Of a stretch of DNA of 10,449 nt, positions 1 to 6,938 are shown piece after piece. The DNA is from CAZKMM01 sp964553915. Its GTDB lineage: Bacteria > RBG-13-61-14 > DRUE01. Under the pieces are notes generated by a model that ran no database searches, was not told where the DNA came from, and saw nothing but the letters and a program-made list of their open reading frames with translations. Position numbers and translations under genes: made by a program. Where the stretch lies: positions 1-10,449 of the forward strand of contig CAZKMM010000095.1 in assembly GCA_964553915.1 (NCBI GenBank), given 5' to 3'. Position 1 is the first letter of the stretch, and each line of letters opens with the position of its first letter.

Positions 1-681
1 TACGCAGAAGGAATTGCTACCTATCGCAGGTCTCTTCATCATTATATTACTGAACGGGTGGCTCAAACCTCGCTCCTGCAGGGAAAGCAAAAAGAAGTTT
101 TGAGCGATTTTTATTCAATACTGGTGCATACCGGTTCCTGCAATCAGGGGTTTGAATGGTCTATTTTTCCCTGGACCAACCGGGATTATTGCCTGGAAGT
201 GCCGGGTTATTCCTTCTGCAATTTTCCTCCGCATGGCTGGTTTGCAGTGCTTTATAATACCCTGCTTCGGAATATGTTAATTCGGGAGGAAGGGAATAAA
301 CTGCATCTTTTCAGTGTGCTCAGCCCCTGCTGGGTAAGAGAAGGAGATGAGATTATTATCAAAAATGCACATACTTATTTTGGAAGAGTTGATGTTTTTG
401 CCCGGGCAGAAAAGGACCGGTTTGTGATTCAGCTTCAGCCTGATTTTCGCGAGCCACCAGATAAAATTGTGGTGCATATCCCATTTTTTGCTCGGGTGAG
501 AAGAGTGATAGTTGACGGAAGAGAAAAAGATTTTTATCCGGACCGGATTCTGCTTTCCTCATCTGCCCGGAGGGTGGAGATTTTCTGGGAATTGACCCCG
601 GCTCCTGAATACAGCTATCAAGCTTTTGTGAGAGAATATAAAGAAGAATATGCGAGACGATATAAAGCCAGATACCATTAA
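1..681 (+). CDS. C-terminal part of a glycoside-hydrolase-like protein (5' end outside window)
   Basis: The frame is open from base 1 to the TAA at 679-681, giving at least 226 residues, so the real start lies upstream; the GTG at 58 is only an internal codon. The visible part reads like the end of a large carbohydrate-active enzyme. An aromatic and cysteine-rich helical stretch (HTGSCNQGFEWSIFPW, then NFPPHGWFAVLYNTLL) is followed by LHLFSVLSPCWVREGDEI and NAHTYFGRVDVFARA. A beta-strand-rich tail has the form VVHIPFF-VRRVIVDG. Helical (alpha/alpha)6-type glycosidase domains often end in this way, with a short beta domain after a 'scores of wind-up' segment ending in 'W..EGD'. No catalytic residue can be assigned because the N-terminal part is missing. 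The next gene, a secreted GH84 enzyme, starts 13 bases downstream, which supports a shared role in glycan handling. The family assignment is inference; the exact GH family is not recognised. Confidence 0.55.
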   Translation, partial: YAEGIATYRRSLHHYITERVAQTSLLQGKQKEVLSDFYSILVHTGSCNQGFEWSIFPWTNRDYCLEVPGYSFCNFPPHGWFAVLYNTLLRNMLIREEGNKLHLFSVLSPCWVREGDEIIIKNAHTYFGRVDVFARAEKDRFVIQLQPDFREPPDKIVVHIPFFARVRRVIVDGREKDFYPDRILLSSSARRVEIFWELTPAPEYSYQAFVREYKEEYARRYKARYH

Positions 682-694
682 GCGAGGGCGACAA

Positions 695-2727
695 ATGAAA
701 AAGGGAAAACTGATTATCCTGGTCTCAGTTGGGTTGATTTTATTTTTTCTGGAGGCAGAGACGATGTCTAAAGCGGTGAGTATAAATCGGGCAAGGCACG
801 CCATACCAGAAGCAAGCTCCAGTCGGCAGGCAAGATTAAAAGAAGTTCCGGGGAGAAATAAAAGCATCCTGCTCTATAACCCATTGGTTCGCAATCACTG
901 GATTAGCGAATATGCGGTTGATTCTGACCCACTAACTTTCTGGGCGAGCAAAAAATCAAGCGGTGAATGGCTGGAGCTCAAACCTGGTAACCGATTAATG
1001 CCGGAGGTTCCAATAGCTAAAATTGTGATTAGATGGGGTGATGACCCGGCAGGCAGGTATTCCATCCTTGCCCGGAAAAAGAGAGGAGATTTCAAAAACA
1101 TTAAAGAAGTAATTTTTGAGCNNNNNNNNNNNNNNNNNNNNNNNNNNNNNNNNNNNNNNNNNNNNNNNNNNNNNNNNNNNNNNNNNNNNNNNNNNNNNNN
1201 NNNNNNNNNNNNNNNNNNNNNACCGAATTTATTGACCGCTCAGTAAAACCCGGAGAAAAATATTATTATAAAGTAGTAAGCGAGGGATTTTCCGGAGACC
1301 GAAATCTCTCTGCCCGGATAATTTCCATTCAAATTCCGCGGGCAAAGCCTTATTACCGGATGCAGATTCGGGGCGTGATTGAAGGTTTTTATAATCAGCC
1401 CTGGTCTCATCCCGCAAGAGTCCGACTGCTTCGCTTTCTTGCTCAGAATAATTTTAACTATTATATCTACGCTCCCAAGAACGACCCTTATCACCGCCAG
1501 CTATGGCGAGAGAGTTATCCCAAAGAAGAGAAAAGGAATTTTCAGGAACTGATTGATACTGCCAAAGCTCTGGGAATTACTATTAACTACGGGATTTCCC
1601 CAGGGCTGGATATTGATTACACTGCCCCCAAAGAAGTTGAAGCTTTAAAAGAAAAGCTCCGGGAAATGTTTGAGCTGGGATTTCGTTCCTTTACCCTGTG
1701 TCTGGATGATATTCCCGGCTCCAACCGGGCAAATCAGAAAATGGCAGAGGAGCAGGTTAAACTGGTCAATCAAATCAATCAATATCTGAAAAGTCTGGAG
1801 CCGAATTGTGAGCTTTTCTTTGTGCCCACGGTTTATTCCCGCCCTTATTCTTACTGGCAGAAGCACAAGAAAAATTTTGCTCGCTACCTGGAGACCCTTT
1901 CTCAGATTGACCCGAAAGTTTTAATTATGTGGACCGGACCGTCTGTTACTTTCTCTGATGTTATTGATCTGGAAAGTGCACTTGAATATAAGAAGCTCTG
2001 GAGAAGACCAATTTTAATCTGGGACAATTACCCGGTAAATGATGTTGGTCTTCAGCAATTCATTTTTCTCGGTCCCTATACGGGCAGAGATTTAAAGCTG
2101 GGGGAAGCGGTTTTTGGGATTTTTTCTAATCCAATGTTTCTGCCTGAAGCGAGCAAAATTCCGCTTTATACAGTGGGCAGATATTTTTCTGAAAAAGACT
2201 ATCAGCCCTGGAAGGCATATCAGGAGGCAATCAATCAATTGGGCAAAGGCGCAGAGCAGGCTCTAAAAGATTTAGCAGATTGCCTATTGGCTCATCCAAT
2301 GTTTCCTTCCCGGGGGCTGGAGATTCTTCCCATCAAAAAGGCACTTGACCGCTTCTGGGAAGCATATAAAACCAGCAGTTATGAAAAGGAAAAAATAGAG
2401 CTGGAAAAACTCCTGCTCCGTTATAGCCTAAACCCCGAGCAACTTTCTCAACTTGAAAACCAGAGGCTCTGGCTGGAGCTTAAGCCCGCGAGTGAAAAAC
2501 TTTCTTTATATGCCCGGGCAAGTCTTTGTGCCCTTGAGTATCTGGAGGCAAAAGAGCCAGCAAAAAGAAAAGAGCTTAAAGCAAAGGCAAAAAATTATTT
2601 AAAATCAGCCAGGAAGATTCCGGTAAAAATAGCCGAGACCGAGCTAAACATTATCTATAAAATTATTGGAGCAAAAACCGAAAAGAATGTTTTTGAATCT
2701 TTTATTCAAAAAGCGTTTAAAAAATAA
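695..2727 (+). CDS. Secreted multidomain GH84-type beta-N-acetylglucosaminidase, interrupted by an assembly gap
   Basis: I read this as one gene spanning the N run. ATG 695 follows GAGGG (684-688) and opens a signal peptide (MKKGKLIILVSVGLILFF). A discoidin/F5-8C-like segment follows (AVDSDPLTFWASKKSSGEWLEL, continuing into IVIRWGDDPAGRYSI) and runs into the gap. After it, from 1222, comes the end of an FN3-like strand pattern (KPGEKYYYKVVSEG) and then the GH84 core. Numbered from the Met at 1360, the core shows RGVIEGFYNQPWS, YIYAPKNDPYH (K40), the catalytic Asp pair LDDIPG (D116/D117, bases 1705-1710), PTVYS (Y159), IMWTGP, IWDNYPVND (N223, D228) and SNPM (N257). These match the active-site set I recall for Bacteroides GH84, so the enzyme should be active. 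The family removes beta-linked GlcNAc (O-GlcNAcase, hyaluronidase-like or NagJ types) by substrate-assisted catalysis. A helical C-terminal region of about 170 residues follows. The Met at 1360 is not the true start, because the frame is open back to the gap and no Shine-Dalgarno site precedes it. Confidence 0.85.
1122..1221. other. Assembly gap (100 N)
   Basis: Exactly 100 N, the usual placeholder for a gap of unknown length. The reading frames on its two sides are joined only if the missing length leaves remainder 2 on division by 3. 100 leaves remainder 1, so the true length is almost certainly not 100 if the flanking halves are one gene. From the missing ends of the discoidin and FN3 folds I would guess a few hundred bases. 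Confidence 0.95.
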
Positions 2728-2741
2728 TCCGGAGAATAGAT

Positions 2742-3764
2742 ATGGGAAGTGTAAAAGACCTGAAGGTTCTCAAGCCTGCCACTTCAGCGGAATTGGGCAG
2801 AGGGAGATTCATTTTTTCTGACCGCTATTCAGTATTTGACTGGGGTGAAATGCCTGACCACATTCCTGATAAAGGCAAAAGTCTGGCAATTGTAGGTGGA
2901 TATTTCTTTGAAAAGCTCAAAGAGATAAATATCCCTTCGCATTATCTGGGGCTGGTAGAGGAGGGCGAGGTGAAAAGTCTTTCTCAACTTTCCCAGCCCT
3001 CTGAGATAATGGAGATTATTCTGGTGCAGGTCCTCAAGCCGGAGTATAAAGAGGGAAGATATGATTACAGAAGTTTAAAATCAGCCCGGGGCGGGTTTTT
3101 GCTTCCTCTGGAGATAATTTATCGGAACTGTCTTCCAGAAGGGAGCAGTGTTTTTAAGAGGCTGAAAAAAGGAGAGCTTAAGCCCGAAGACCTTGGTTTG
3201 AAAGCAATGCCCCAGCCCGGGCAGAAATTAGACCCACCGCTTTTGGATGTCTCTACCAAGCTGGAGGAGACTGACCGGTATTTAAGCTGGGAGGAAGCAA
3301 AGGAGATTTCTGGCTTGAGCGATGAGGAGCTGGAGCAGGTAAAGAAAATCGCACAGGCTATCAATCACCTGATTACTCAGGAATATGAAAAAATTGGTCT
3401 GGTGAATCAGGATGGAAAGATAGAACTGGCTCTAGATTTGAATAGGAACCTGATGGTAGTGGATGTTCTCGGCACCTTGGATGAATGCAGGTTTACCTAT
3501 CAGGATATTCCGGTGAGCAAGGAGATTGCCCGGATTTATTACCGAAGGAGCGAATGGTATCAGGCAGTAGAAGAAGCCAAAGCTGGAGAGCGAGAGAACT
3601 GGAAAGAAATCTGCCGGCTTTCTCCTGAGCCTCTTCCTCCCAGATTAAAAGAGCTTATCTCCCAGGTTTACTGCGCCACTGCCAATCAGATTACCGGACA
3701 AGAATGGTTTAAAGGGGTAGGGGAGCTGAGCGAGATTTTGGCGGAAATTAAAGAGTATATTTGA
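2742..3764 (+). CDS. purC: Phosphoribosylaminoimidazole-succinocarboxamide synthase (SAICAR synthetase), long archaeal-like form
   Basis: PurC is a cytosolic enzyme that joins CAIR and aspartate using ATP to form SAICAR, a step of de novo purine synthesis. The 340-residue protein carries the family landmarks in order: ELGRGRFIFSDRYSVFDWGEMPD (split here as residues 17-39, nucleotide-binding beta region), EIILVQVLKP, PLEIIYRNCLPEGSSVFKR (the family's PLE-x-RN segment), DPPLLDVSTKLEETDRYLSW, and VVDVLGTLDECRF (the acidic metal/substrate segment). Escherichia coli PurC is about 237 residues. This longer type with 'SVFDWGEMPD' is the one I associate with archaea and some bacteria. GGAG at 2731-2734 lies 7 bases before the ATG, which supports the start. 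It begins 14 bases after the GH84 stop and so is probably cotranscribed with it, although no other purine gene is nearby. No terminator is visible before the tRNA promoter. Confidence 0.9.
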   Translation: MGSVKDLKVLKPATSAELGRGRFIFSDRYSVFDWGEMPDHIPDKGKSLAIVGGYFFEKLKEINIPSHYLGLVEEGEVKSLSQLSQPSEIMEIILVQVLKPEYKEGRYDYRSLKSARGGFLLPLEIIYRNCLPEGSSVFKRLKKGELKPEDLGLKAMPQPGQKLDPPLLDVSTKLEETDRYLSWEEAKEISGLSDEELEQVKKIAQAINHLITQEYEKIGLVNQDGKIELALDLNRNLMVVDVLGTLDECRFTYQDIPVSKEIARIYYRRSEWYQAVEEAKAGERENWKEICRLSPEPLPPRLKELISQVYCATANQITGQEWFKGVGELSEILAEIKEYI

Positions 3765-3795
3765 TTGCCTGCTCGGTTAGAAAACAATATCTAGC

Positions 3796-3823
3796 TTGAC
3801 AGTGCGAAGATTTTATTTATAAT
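3796..3823 (+). promoter_or_regulatory. Sigma-70-type promoter of the tRNA-Gln/tRNA-Glu pair
   Basis: TTGACA (3796-3801) and TATAAT (3818-3823) are both perfect consensus boxes, separated by 16 bases. Transcription would begin near 3830, a few bases before the mature 5' end of tRNA-Gln at 3835. A strong constitutive promoter is expected for stable RNA. Confidence 0.85.
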
Positions 3824-3834
3824 TTTTAATAGCT

Positions 3835-3909
3835 TCGGGGCTCGTCTAATTGGCAGGACGCCGGGTTCTGGCCCCGGTAGTCGAGGTTCGAGTCCTTGGC
3901 CCCGAGCCA
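3835..3909 (+). tRNA. tRNA-Gln (anticodon CTG), CCA encoded
   Basis: A full cloverleaf can be folded. The acceptor stem TCGGGGC pairs with GCCCCGA (3835-3841/3899-3905). The D arm lies around 3844-3859. The anticodon stem CCGGG pairs with CCCGG (3861-3865/3873-3877) around the loop TTCTGGC, with anticodon CTG at 3868-3870. The T arm CGAGG/CCTTG (3882-3886/3894-3898) encloses TTCGAGT. The discriminator is G3906 and CCA is genomic (3907-3909). The first pair is U1-A72, the known bacterial tRNA-Gln identity feature. It reads CAG codons; a TTG-anticodon partner should exist elsewhere in the genome. Confidence 0.95.
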
Positions 3910-3918
3910 GAAAATAAT

Positions 3919-3934
3919 TCCCGCAAGCGCGGGA
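3919..3934 (+). repeat. Small G+C-rich hairpin between the two tRNAs
   Basis: TCCCGC and GCGGGA form a 6-base-pair stem around AAGC. It sits in the 39-base spacer of the presumed tRNA precursor. No T run follows (ATTGAATAAAAAG), so it is not a terminator. It may separate the two folded tRNAs or mark a processing site; the function is inference. Confidence 0.5.
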
Positions 3935-3948
3935 TTGAATAAAAAGGT

Positions 3949-4023
3949 GGTCCCATCGTCTAGTGGTTAGGACGCCGGGCTCTCAATCCGGTAGCGGGAG
4001 TTCGAATCTCCCTGGGACCACCA
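3949..4023 (+). tRNA. tRNA-Glu (anticodon CTC), CCA encoded
   Basis: The acceptor stem GGTCCCA pairs with TGGGACC (3949-3955/4013-4019). The anticodon stem CCGGG pairs with TCCGG, including one G-T pair, around the loop CTCTCAA, with anticodon CTC at 3982-3984. The T arm GGGAG/CTCCC (3996-4000/4008-4012) encloses TTCGAAT. The discriminator is A4020 and CCA is genomic (4021-4023). It reads GAG codons. It lies 39 bases after tRNA-Gln without a promoter of its own, so the two are probably one transcript. Its D arm and upper anticodon stem are nearly identical to those of tRNA-Gln, but the first acceptor pair is G1-C72 instead of U1-A72. Confidence 0.95.
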
Positions 4024-4039
4024 GATTTTTTTGCCCTGA

Positions 4040-4056
4040 GCAGGTTCAGGACCTGC
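4040..4056. repeat. Inverted repeat between tRNA-Glu and jag (possible weak terminator)
   Basis: GCAGGT (4040-4045) and ACCTGC (4051-4056) can pair around TCAGG. An alternative hairpin, CCTGA with TCAGG, uses overlapping bases. The element lies between two converging transcription units. A T run precedes it on the + strand (4026-4032), and only a loose T-rich stretch (CTTTCTTTT) follows about 10 bases later. It is therefore not a textbook terminator on either strand. Confidence 0.4.
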
Positions 4057-4085
4057 CCGCAAGAACCTTTCTTTTAAATTATTTT

Positions 4086-4592
4086 TCAGCTCTGGCTTTC
4101 AGGCTTGGGCTTGATTACTACTTCCCGAAAAGGATGAAAGCCCTGACTTTCTGTATAGACCTGAGGATGGTCTTTGAGGGCAAGGTGAATAACCTTTCTC
4201 TCATTTGCTTCCATTGGTCCTAATCTCACCTCGGTGCCGGTTCGGACCACTTCCTCGGCTCCCTCCCGGGCAATTCTCTCCAGCCATTGTTTTCTCCTTC
4301 TCCGATAACCATCACAATCCAGATGCACCCGCACCCGGGAGCTGGTTTGATGCTGAACCAGACGGTTGAGCACATATTCCAGGGCAGAAAGGGTCTGGCC
4401 CTTTTTCCCGATTAAAATCCCGGATTCTCCCCCCTGAATTTCAAGATAAAGTTTCCCTGACCTCTTTTCTGAGGTGATTTTTATCTGATTTTTGATAGGA
4501 AAATAGCTTAGCAGGCTGGATAAAATCTCGTGGGCAAGCTCTAAAATTTCCCCCTGCTTTTCCTCTTGATTTTCTTTTCTTTCCTGGTCCAA
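4086..4592 (-). CDS. jag: Jag/KhpB-type KH and R3H RNA-binding protein
   Basis: A 168-residue cytosolic RNA-binding protein of the SpoIIIJ-associated (Jag/KhpB/EloR) family. A charged N-terminal helix (residues 1-30) is followed by a KH domain with the GxxG loop in GILIGKKGQTLSALEYVLNR (G62-K-K-G65). The C-terminal R3H domain has the Arg-x3-His motif in ANERKVIHLALK (R132, H136). The Jag_N domain found in Firmicutes homologues (about 200 residues or more) is absent, so this is a short form. The start is TTG at 4592, supported by GGAG seven bases upstream; that site sits in the 12-base gap after the yidC stop. It is the last gene of the rpmH-rnpA-yidD-yidC-jag run. The family is linked to control of cell elongation and division in Gram-positives; its role here is not known. 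Confidence 0.93.
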   Translation of the reverse strand: MDQERKENQEEKQGEILELAHEILSSLLSYFPIKNQIKITSEKRSGKLYLEIQGGESGILIGKKGQTLSALEYVLNRLVQHQTSSRVRVHLDCDGYRRRRKQWLERIAREGAEEVVRTGTEVRLGPMEANERKVIHLALKDHPQVYTESQGFHPFREVVIKPKPESQS

Positions 4593-4604
4593 TTTATATC
4601 TCCT

Positions 4605-6326
4605 TTAAGTAGTGGTTCGGTTGACATAGATTTGCTGGAGGATTCCCACAATATTGCTTACTGTCCAGTAAAGCAAAAGGCCGGCAGGGAAATACATCAA
4701 AAGAAAAGTAAAGAAAATCGGAAGTAGTTGCATCATCTTTACCTGCATAGGGTCTCCACCAGCGGTGGGAGTGAGTTTTTGCATTAAATACTGACTGACT
4801 CCCATCAGAATCGGAAGGATGAGAAGCGGGTCTCTGCTGGAGAGGTCTTGAATCCAGAGAATCCAGGGAGCGAGCCGTAGTTCTATGCTTACCAGAAGCA
4901 TTTTGTAAAAGGCGAAGAAGATGGGGATTTGAATCAGCATTGGCAGGCATCCACCCATAGGATTGATTTTATATCTTCTCTGCAGAGCGAGGATTTCCTC
5001 CTGCTGTTTCATCCGGTCATCTGGATATTTTTTCCGGATTTTTTCTATTTCCGGCTGAAGCTTTTGAAATTCTTTGATGGATTTCTGGCTCTTTCTGGTG
5101 AGCGGAAACATTGCCATCCGCAAAATAATGGTGAGGATAACAATTGACCAGCCATAATTATGAACCACTTTGTTGATATACTTGAGGGCATACATCAGGG
5201 GCAGAGCTATTGGCCACCAGATTCCATAATCTATTGCCATTCCCAGGGTTTTTCGGGCTTTTTCAAGGGTTTCTTTTTCCTTGGGACCAAAATATAGCTC
5301 CAGCTCTGCAAGAGAGTTTTCCGCAAGAATCCGGGCACTGGGGCGGAATCCAAGTTTTAAGGAATATTCCTTATTGGCTTTTTTCTCTTTCAGTAATTCC
5401 TTGGGACCGCTGTAATAGGCAAGAACTGAAAGAGGGGCATCTTTAGGAGCAAGCAGAGCATAAAGAAAATAGCTATCTGTAAATCCGGCCCAGTCTGCCA
5501 CTTTTTCGGTGCGGGCTTGTTTGTTTAAATCCTTAAGTGGAATTTTTACCAGTTTCTCTCCGGTATGAAGGATGGGACCGTGGAAATTGATTCTTGCCAG
5601 GCGGTTCAGGGGCTCAAAAATAAAACTCAGATAAAAATCCGCTTCGCTTTTCTTTGGGTCTATTTCTATCCCGGAATATCTAATTTTAAGGTCTACCTGA
5701 TAATTATCCGGATAAAATGTATAAATCTTGCTTAGATAAACTCCATTGCCCAGAGGAAGCTTGAATTCCAGACTCTGTTTTTCCGAATCCACGTGCAGGC
5801 GGGTTTGATTTGTCTGCCAGGAAAGGTCCTCTCCAAGTTCCTGTCCGTTGATAACAATCTTGCACCGCAAAGGGGGCTTTTCCCTTAATTCTGGTTTAAT
5901 TAACTGAATGGGTCTGGGCTCAAATTTCGGCACCTTTCTAAAGGGCGGCCAGCGAAGACTGATTTCATAAGGGAAATATACCCGGTCTTTATATTTCAAT
6001 AGTTCCCAGCTTACCGGCACCGCTCCCCGGTTGGTAAAGACAATCCGATACCGGGAATTTTGGACAATTACCTCCTGCTCCTTCTGAACCGATAAAGGCT
6101 TTATCTTCTCAGGCAGTTCCTCTTTAAGAGGAGGGGCTTGCTTTTTTTCTCCTGGTGGTTTCTTTTCTGGTTCTTCTTTGGTTTCCGCGACCTGTGCCGG
6201 AGGGGTTTTTGGTTTTGGGGGAGGAGCTTTTTTCCCCATTAAATACATCCAGCCGAAAATCACCGCAATAGAAATAATCATAAAGATGATAAAATTCCGC
6301 TCTAAAACCGGGTCTCTTTCTTCCAT
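4605..6326 (-). CDS. yidC: Membrane protein insertase YidC (long, diderm form)
   Basis: YidC inserts and folds inner-membrane proteins, alone or with SecYEG. At 573 residues this is the long form. An N-terminal membrane anchor (about residues 11-30, NFIIFMIISIAVIFGWMYLM) is followed by a Pro/Lys/Glu-rich linker (about 31-75), then a large periplasmic beta domain (about 80-360). The conserved insertase core (about 367-573) has VHNYGWSIVILTIILRMAMFPL; the groove arginine is R403. A charged cytoplasmic helical hairpin (KSQKSIKEFQKLQPEIEKIR and following) and PMGGCLPMLIQIPIFFAFY complete it, with further membrane segments to the end. The periplasmic domain implies an outer membrane. The C-terminal tail after the last membrane helix is only about seven residues (YVNRTTT). 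The ATG at 6326 follows AGGAG by 4 bases, and the gene begins 11 bases after yidD. Confidence 0.97.
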   Translation of the reverse strand: MEERDPVLERNFIIFMIISIAVIFGWMYLMGKKAPPPKPKTPPAQVAETKEEPEKKPPGEKKQAPPLKEELPEKIKPLSVQKEQEVIVQNSRYRIVFTNRGAVPVSWELLKYKDRVYFPYEISLRWPPFRKVPKFEPRPIQLIKPELREKPPLRCKIVINGQELGEDLSWQTNQTRLHVDSEKQSLEFKLPLGNGVYLSKIYTFYPDNYQVDLKIRYSGIEIDPKKSEADFYLSFIFEPLNRLARINFHGPILHTGEKLVKIPLKDLNKQARTEKVADWAGFTDSYFLYALLAPKDAPLSVLAYYSGPKELLKEKKANKEYSLKLGFRPSARILAENSLAELELYFGPKEKETLEKARKTLGMAIDYGIWWPIALPLMYALKYINKVVHNYGWSIVILTIILRMAMFPLTRKSQKSIKEFQKLQPEIEKIRKKYPDDRMKQQEEILALQRRYKINPMGGCLPMLIQIPIFFAFYKMLLVSIELRLAPWILWIQDLSSRDPLLILPILMGVSQYLMQKLTPTAGGDPMQVKMMQLLPIFFTFLLMYFPAGLLLYWTVSNIVGILQQIYVNRTTT

Positions 6327-6337
6327 TTTTCTCCTGC

Positions 6338-6550
6338 TCAGGGAACCGGGTCATAACCTCCGGGATGGAAAGGATGACAGCGAAGAATCCGCCGAAGCGC
6401 CATCCAGCCCCCTTTAAAAAAACCATATTTTTCAATTGCCTCCAGAGCATACTGAGAGCAGGTTGGATAAAACCTGCAATTAGCCCCTAAAAGCGGGGAA
6501 ATAATTTTTTGATATAACTTAATTAAAGCAACTGCCAGTTTTTTCAGCAT
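6338..6550 (-). CDS. yidD: Membrane protein insertion efficiency factor YidD
   Basis: A 70-residue protein of the YidD family, a small membrane-associated factor that helps YidC-dependent insertion. An amphipathic or hydrophobic N-terminus (LAVALIKLYQKIISPLLG) is followed by the family signature CRFYPTCSQYALEAIEKYG, then KGGWMALRRILRCHPFHPGG and the typical end YDPVP. The three cysteines of the signature region are present. The length is at the short end of the family (about 70-85), ending right after DPVP with no variable tail. Its first 32 bases overlap the end of rnpA in another frame, as is common for this pair, which suggests translational coupling. Confidence 0.96.
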   Translation of the reverse strand: MLKKLAVALIKLYQKIISPLLGANCRFYPTCSQYALEAIEKYGFFKGGWMALRRILRCHPFHPGGYDPVP

Positions 6551-6938
6551 CTCTTTTCAGCCTCTCCGCTTCTTTCTTAAACCCTTCAATCAGCTCATCT
6601 CTTACTTCCTGATATTTTAAAAGCTCTGCCCCGGGATAAGCAACAAAAATCAGGTCCAAACCCAAATCCTCTCTTTTTATCGCAGATGCTAAAATTGATT
6701 TTATCTCTTTTCGGTTAAGCCGAAAAAATTCTCGCAAAAGCCGTTTAGCCCGGTTTCGTGCCACTGTTTTTTTGAATTTGCTGGAAGTAATTACTCCCAG
6801 CCTAATTTGACTATCATCCCGCACCAGATAATTAACCAGAAAATTTTTTGTCCGAAACCTTTTCCCCTGCTTGCGAACCGCCTGATATTCAGAATCAGTG
6901 CGAAGCCGGTCTTTTTTTCTTAAGATATATTCGCGCAT
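6519..6938 (-). CDS. rnpA: Ribonuclease P protein component
   Basis: RnpA binds the catalytic RNase P RNA and helps it cleave 5' leaders from tRNA precursors. The 139-residue basic protein shows the N-terminal LRKKDRLRTDSEYQAV segment, a central beta sheet (NFLVNYLV, then QIRLGVITSSKF) and the RNR signature ARNRAKRLLREFFR (residues 60-73). A conserved hydrophobic strand (LDLIFVAYPGAE) and a basic C-terminal helix follow. The ATG at 6938 abuts the rpmH stop with no gap and has no good Shine-Dalgarno site before it (CCCCGCAAGCGTTAG), so translation is probably coupled to rpmH. Its end overlaps yidD. Confidence 0.96.
   Translation of the reverse strand: MREYILRKKDRLRTDSEYQAVRKQGKRFRTKNFLVNYLVRDDSQIRLGVITSSKFKKTVARNRAKRLLREFFRLNRKEIKSILASAIKREDLGLDLIFVAYPGAELLKYQEVRDELIEGFKKEAERLKRDAEKTGSCFN

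Noticed and set aside
359..694. Minus-strand open frame opposite the first gene
   Set aside because: It is the complement of a frame that clearly encodes the glycosidase-like protein and has no motif of its own.
3920..4063. Two copies of CCCGCAAG (3920-3927 and 4056-4063) as a possible repeat family
   Set aside because: Eight bases with no shared flanks are too short to call a repeat.
3963..4223. Plus-strand open frame of 86 codons
   Set aside because: It begins inside tRNA-Glu and continues antisense to the jag coding sequence, with no ribosome binding site and no family resemblance.
4594..4950. Minus-strand open frame in another frame of yidC
   Set aside because: It overlaps the conserved insertase core of YidC, and its low-complexity His/Ser/Arg content is typical of an out-of-frame reading.
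4034..6343. Shared 11-base word CCCTGAGCAGG at 4034-4044 and, inverted, at 6333-6343
   Set aside because: An 11-base match is expected by chance in 10 kb, and the second copy is explained by the yidD stop plus the yidC ribosome binding site.
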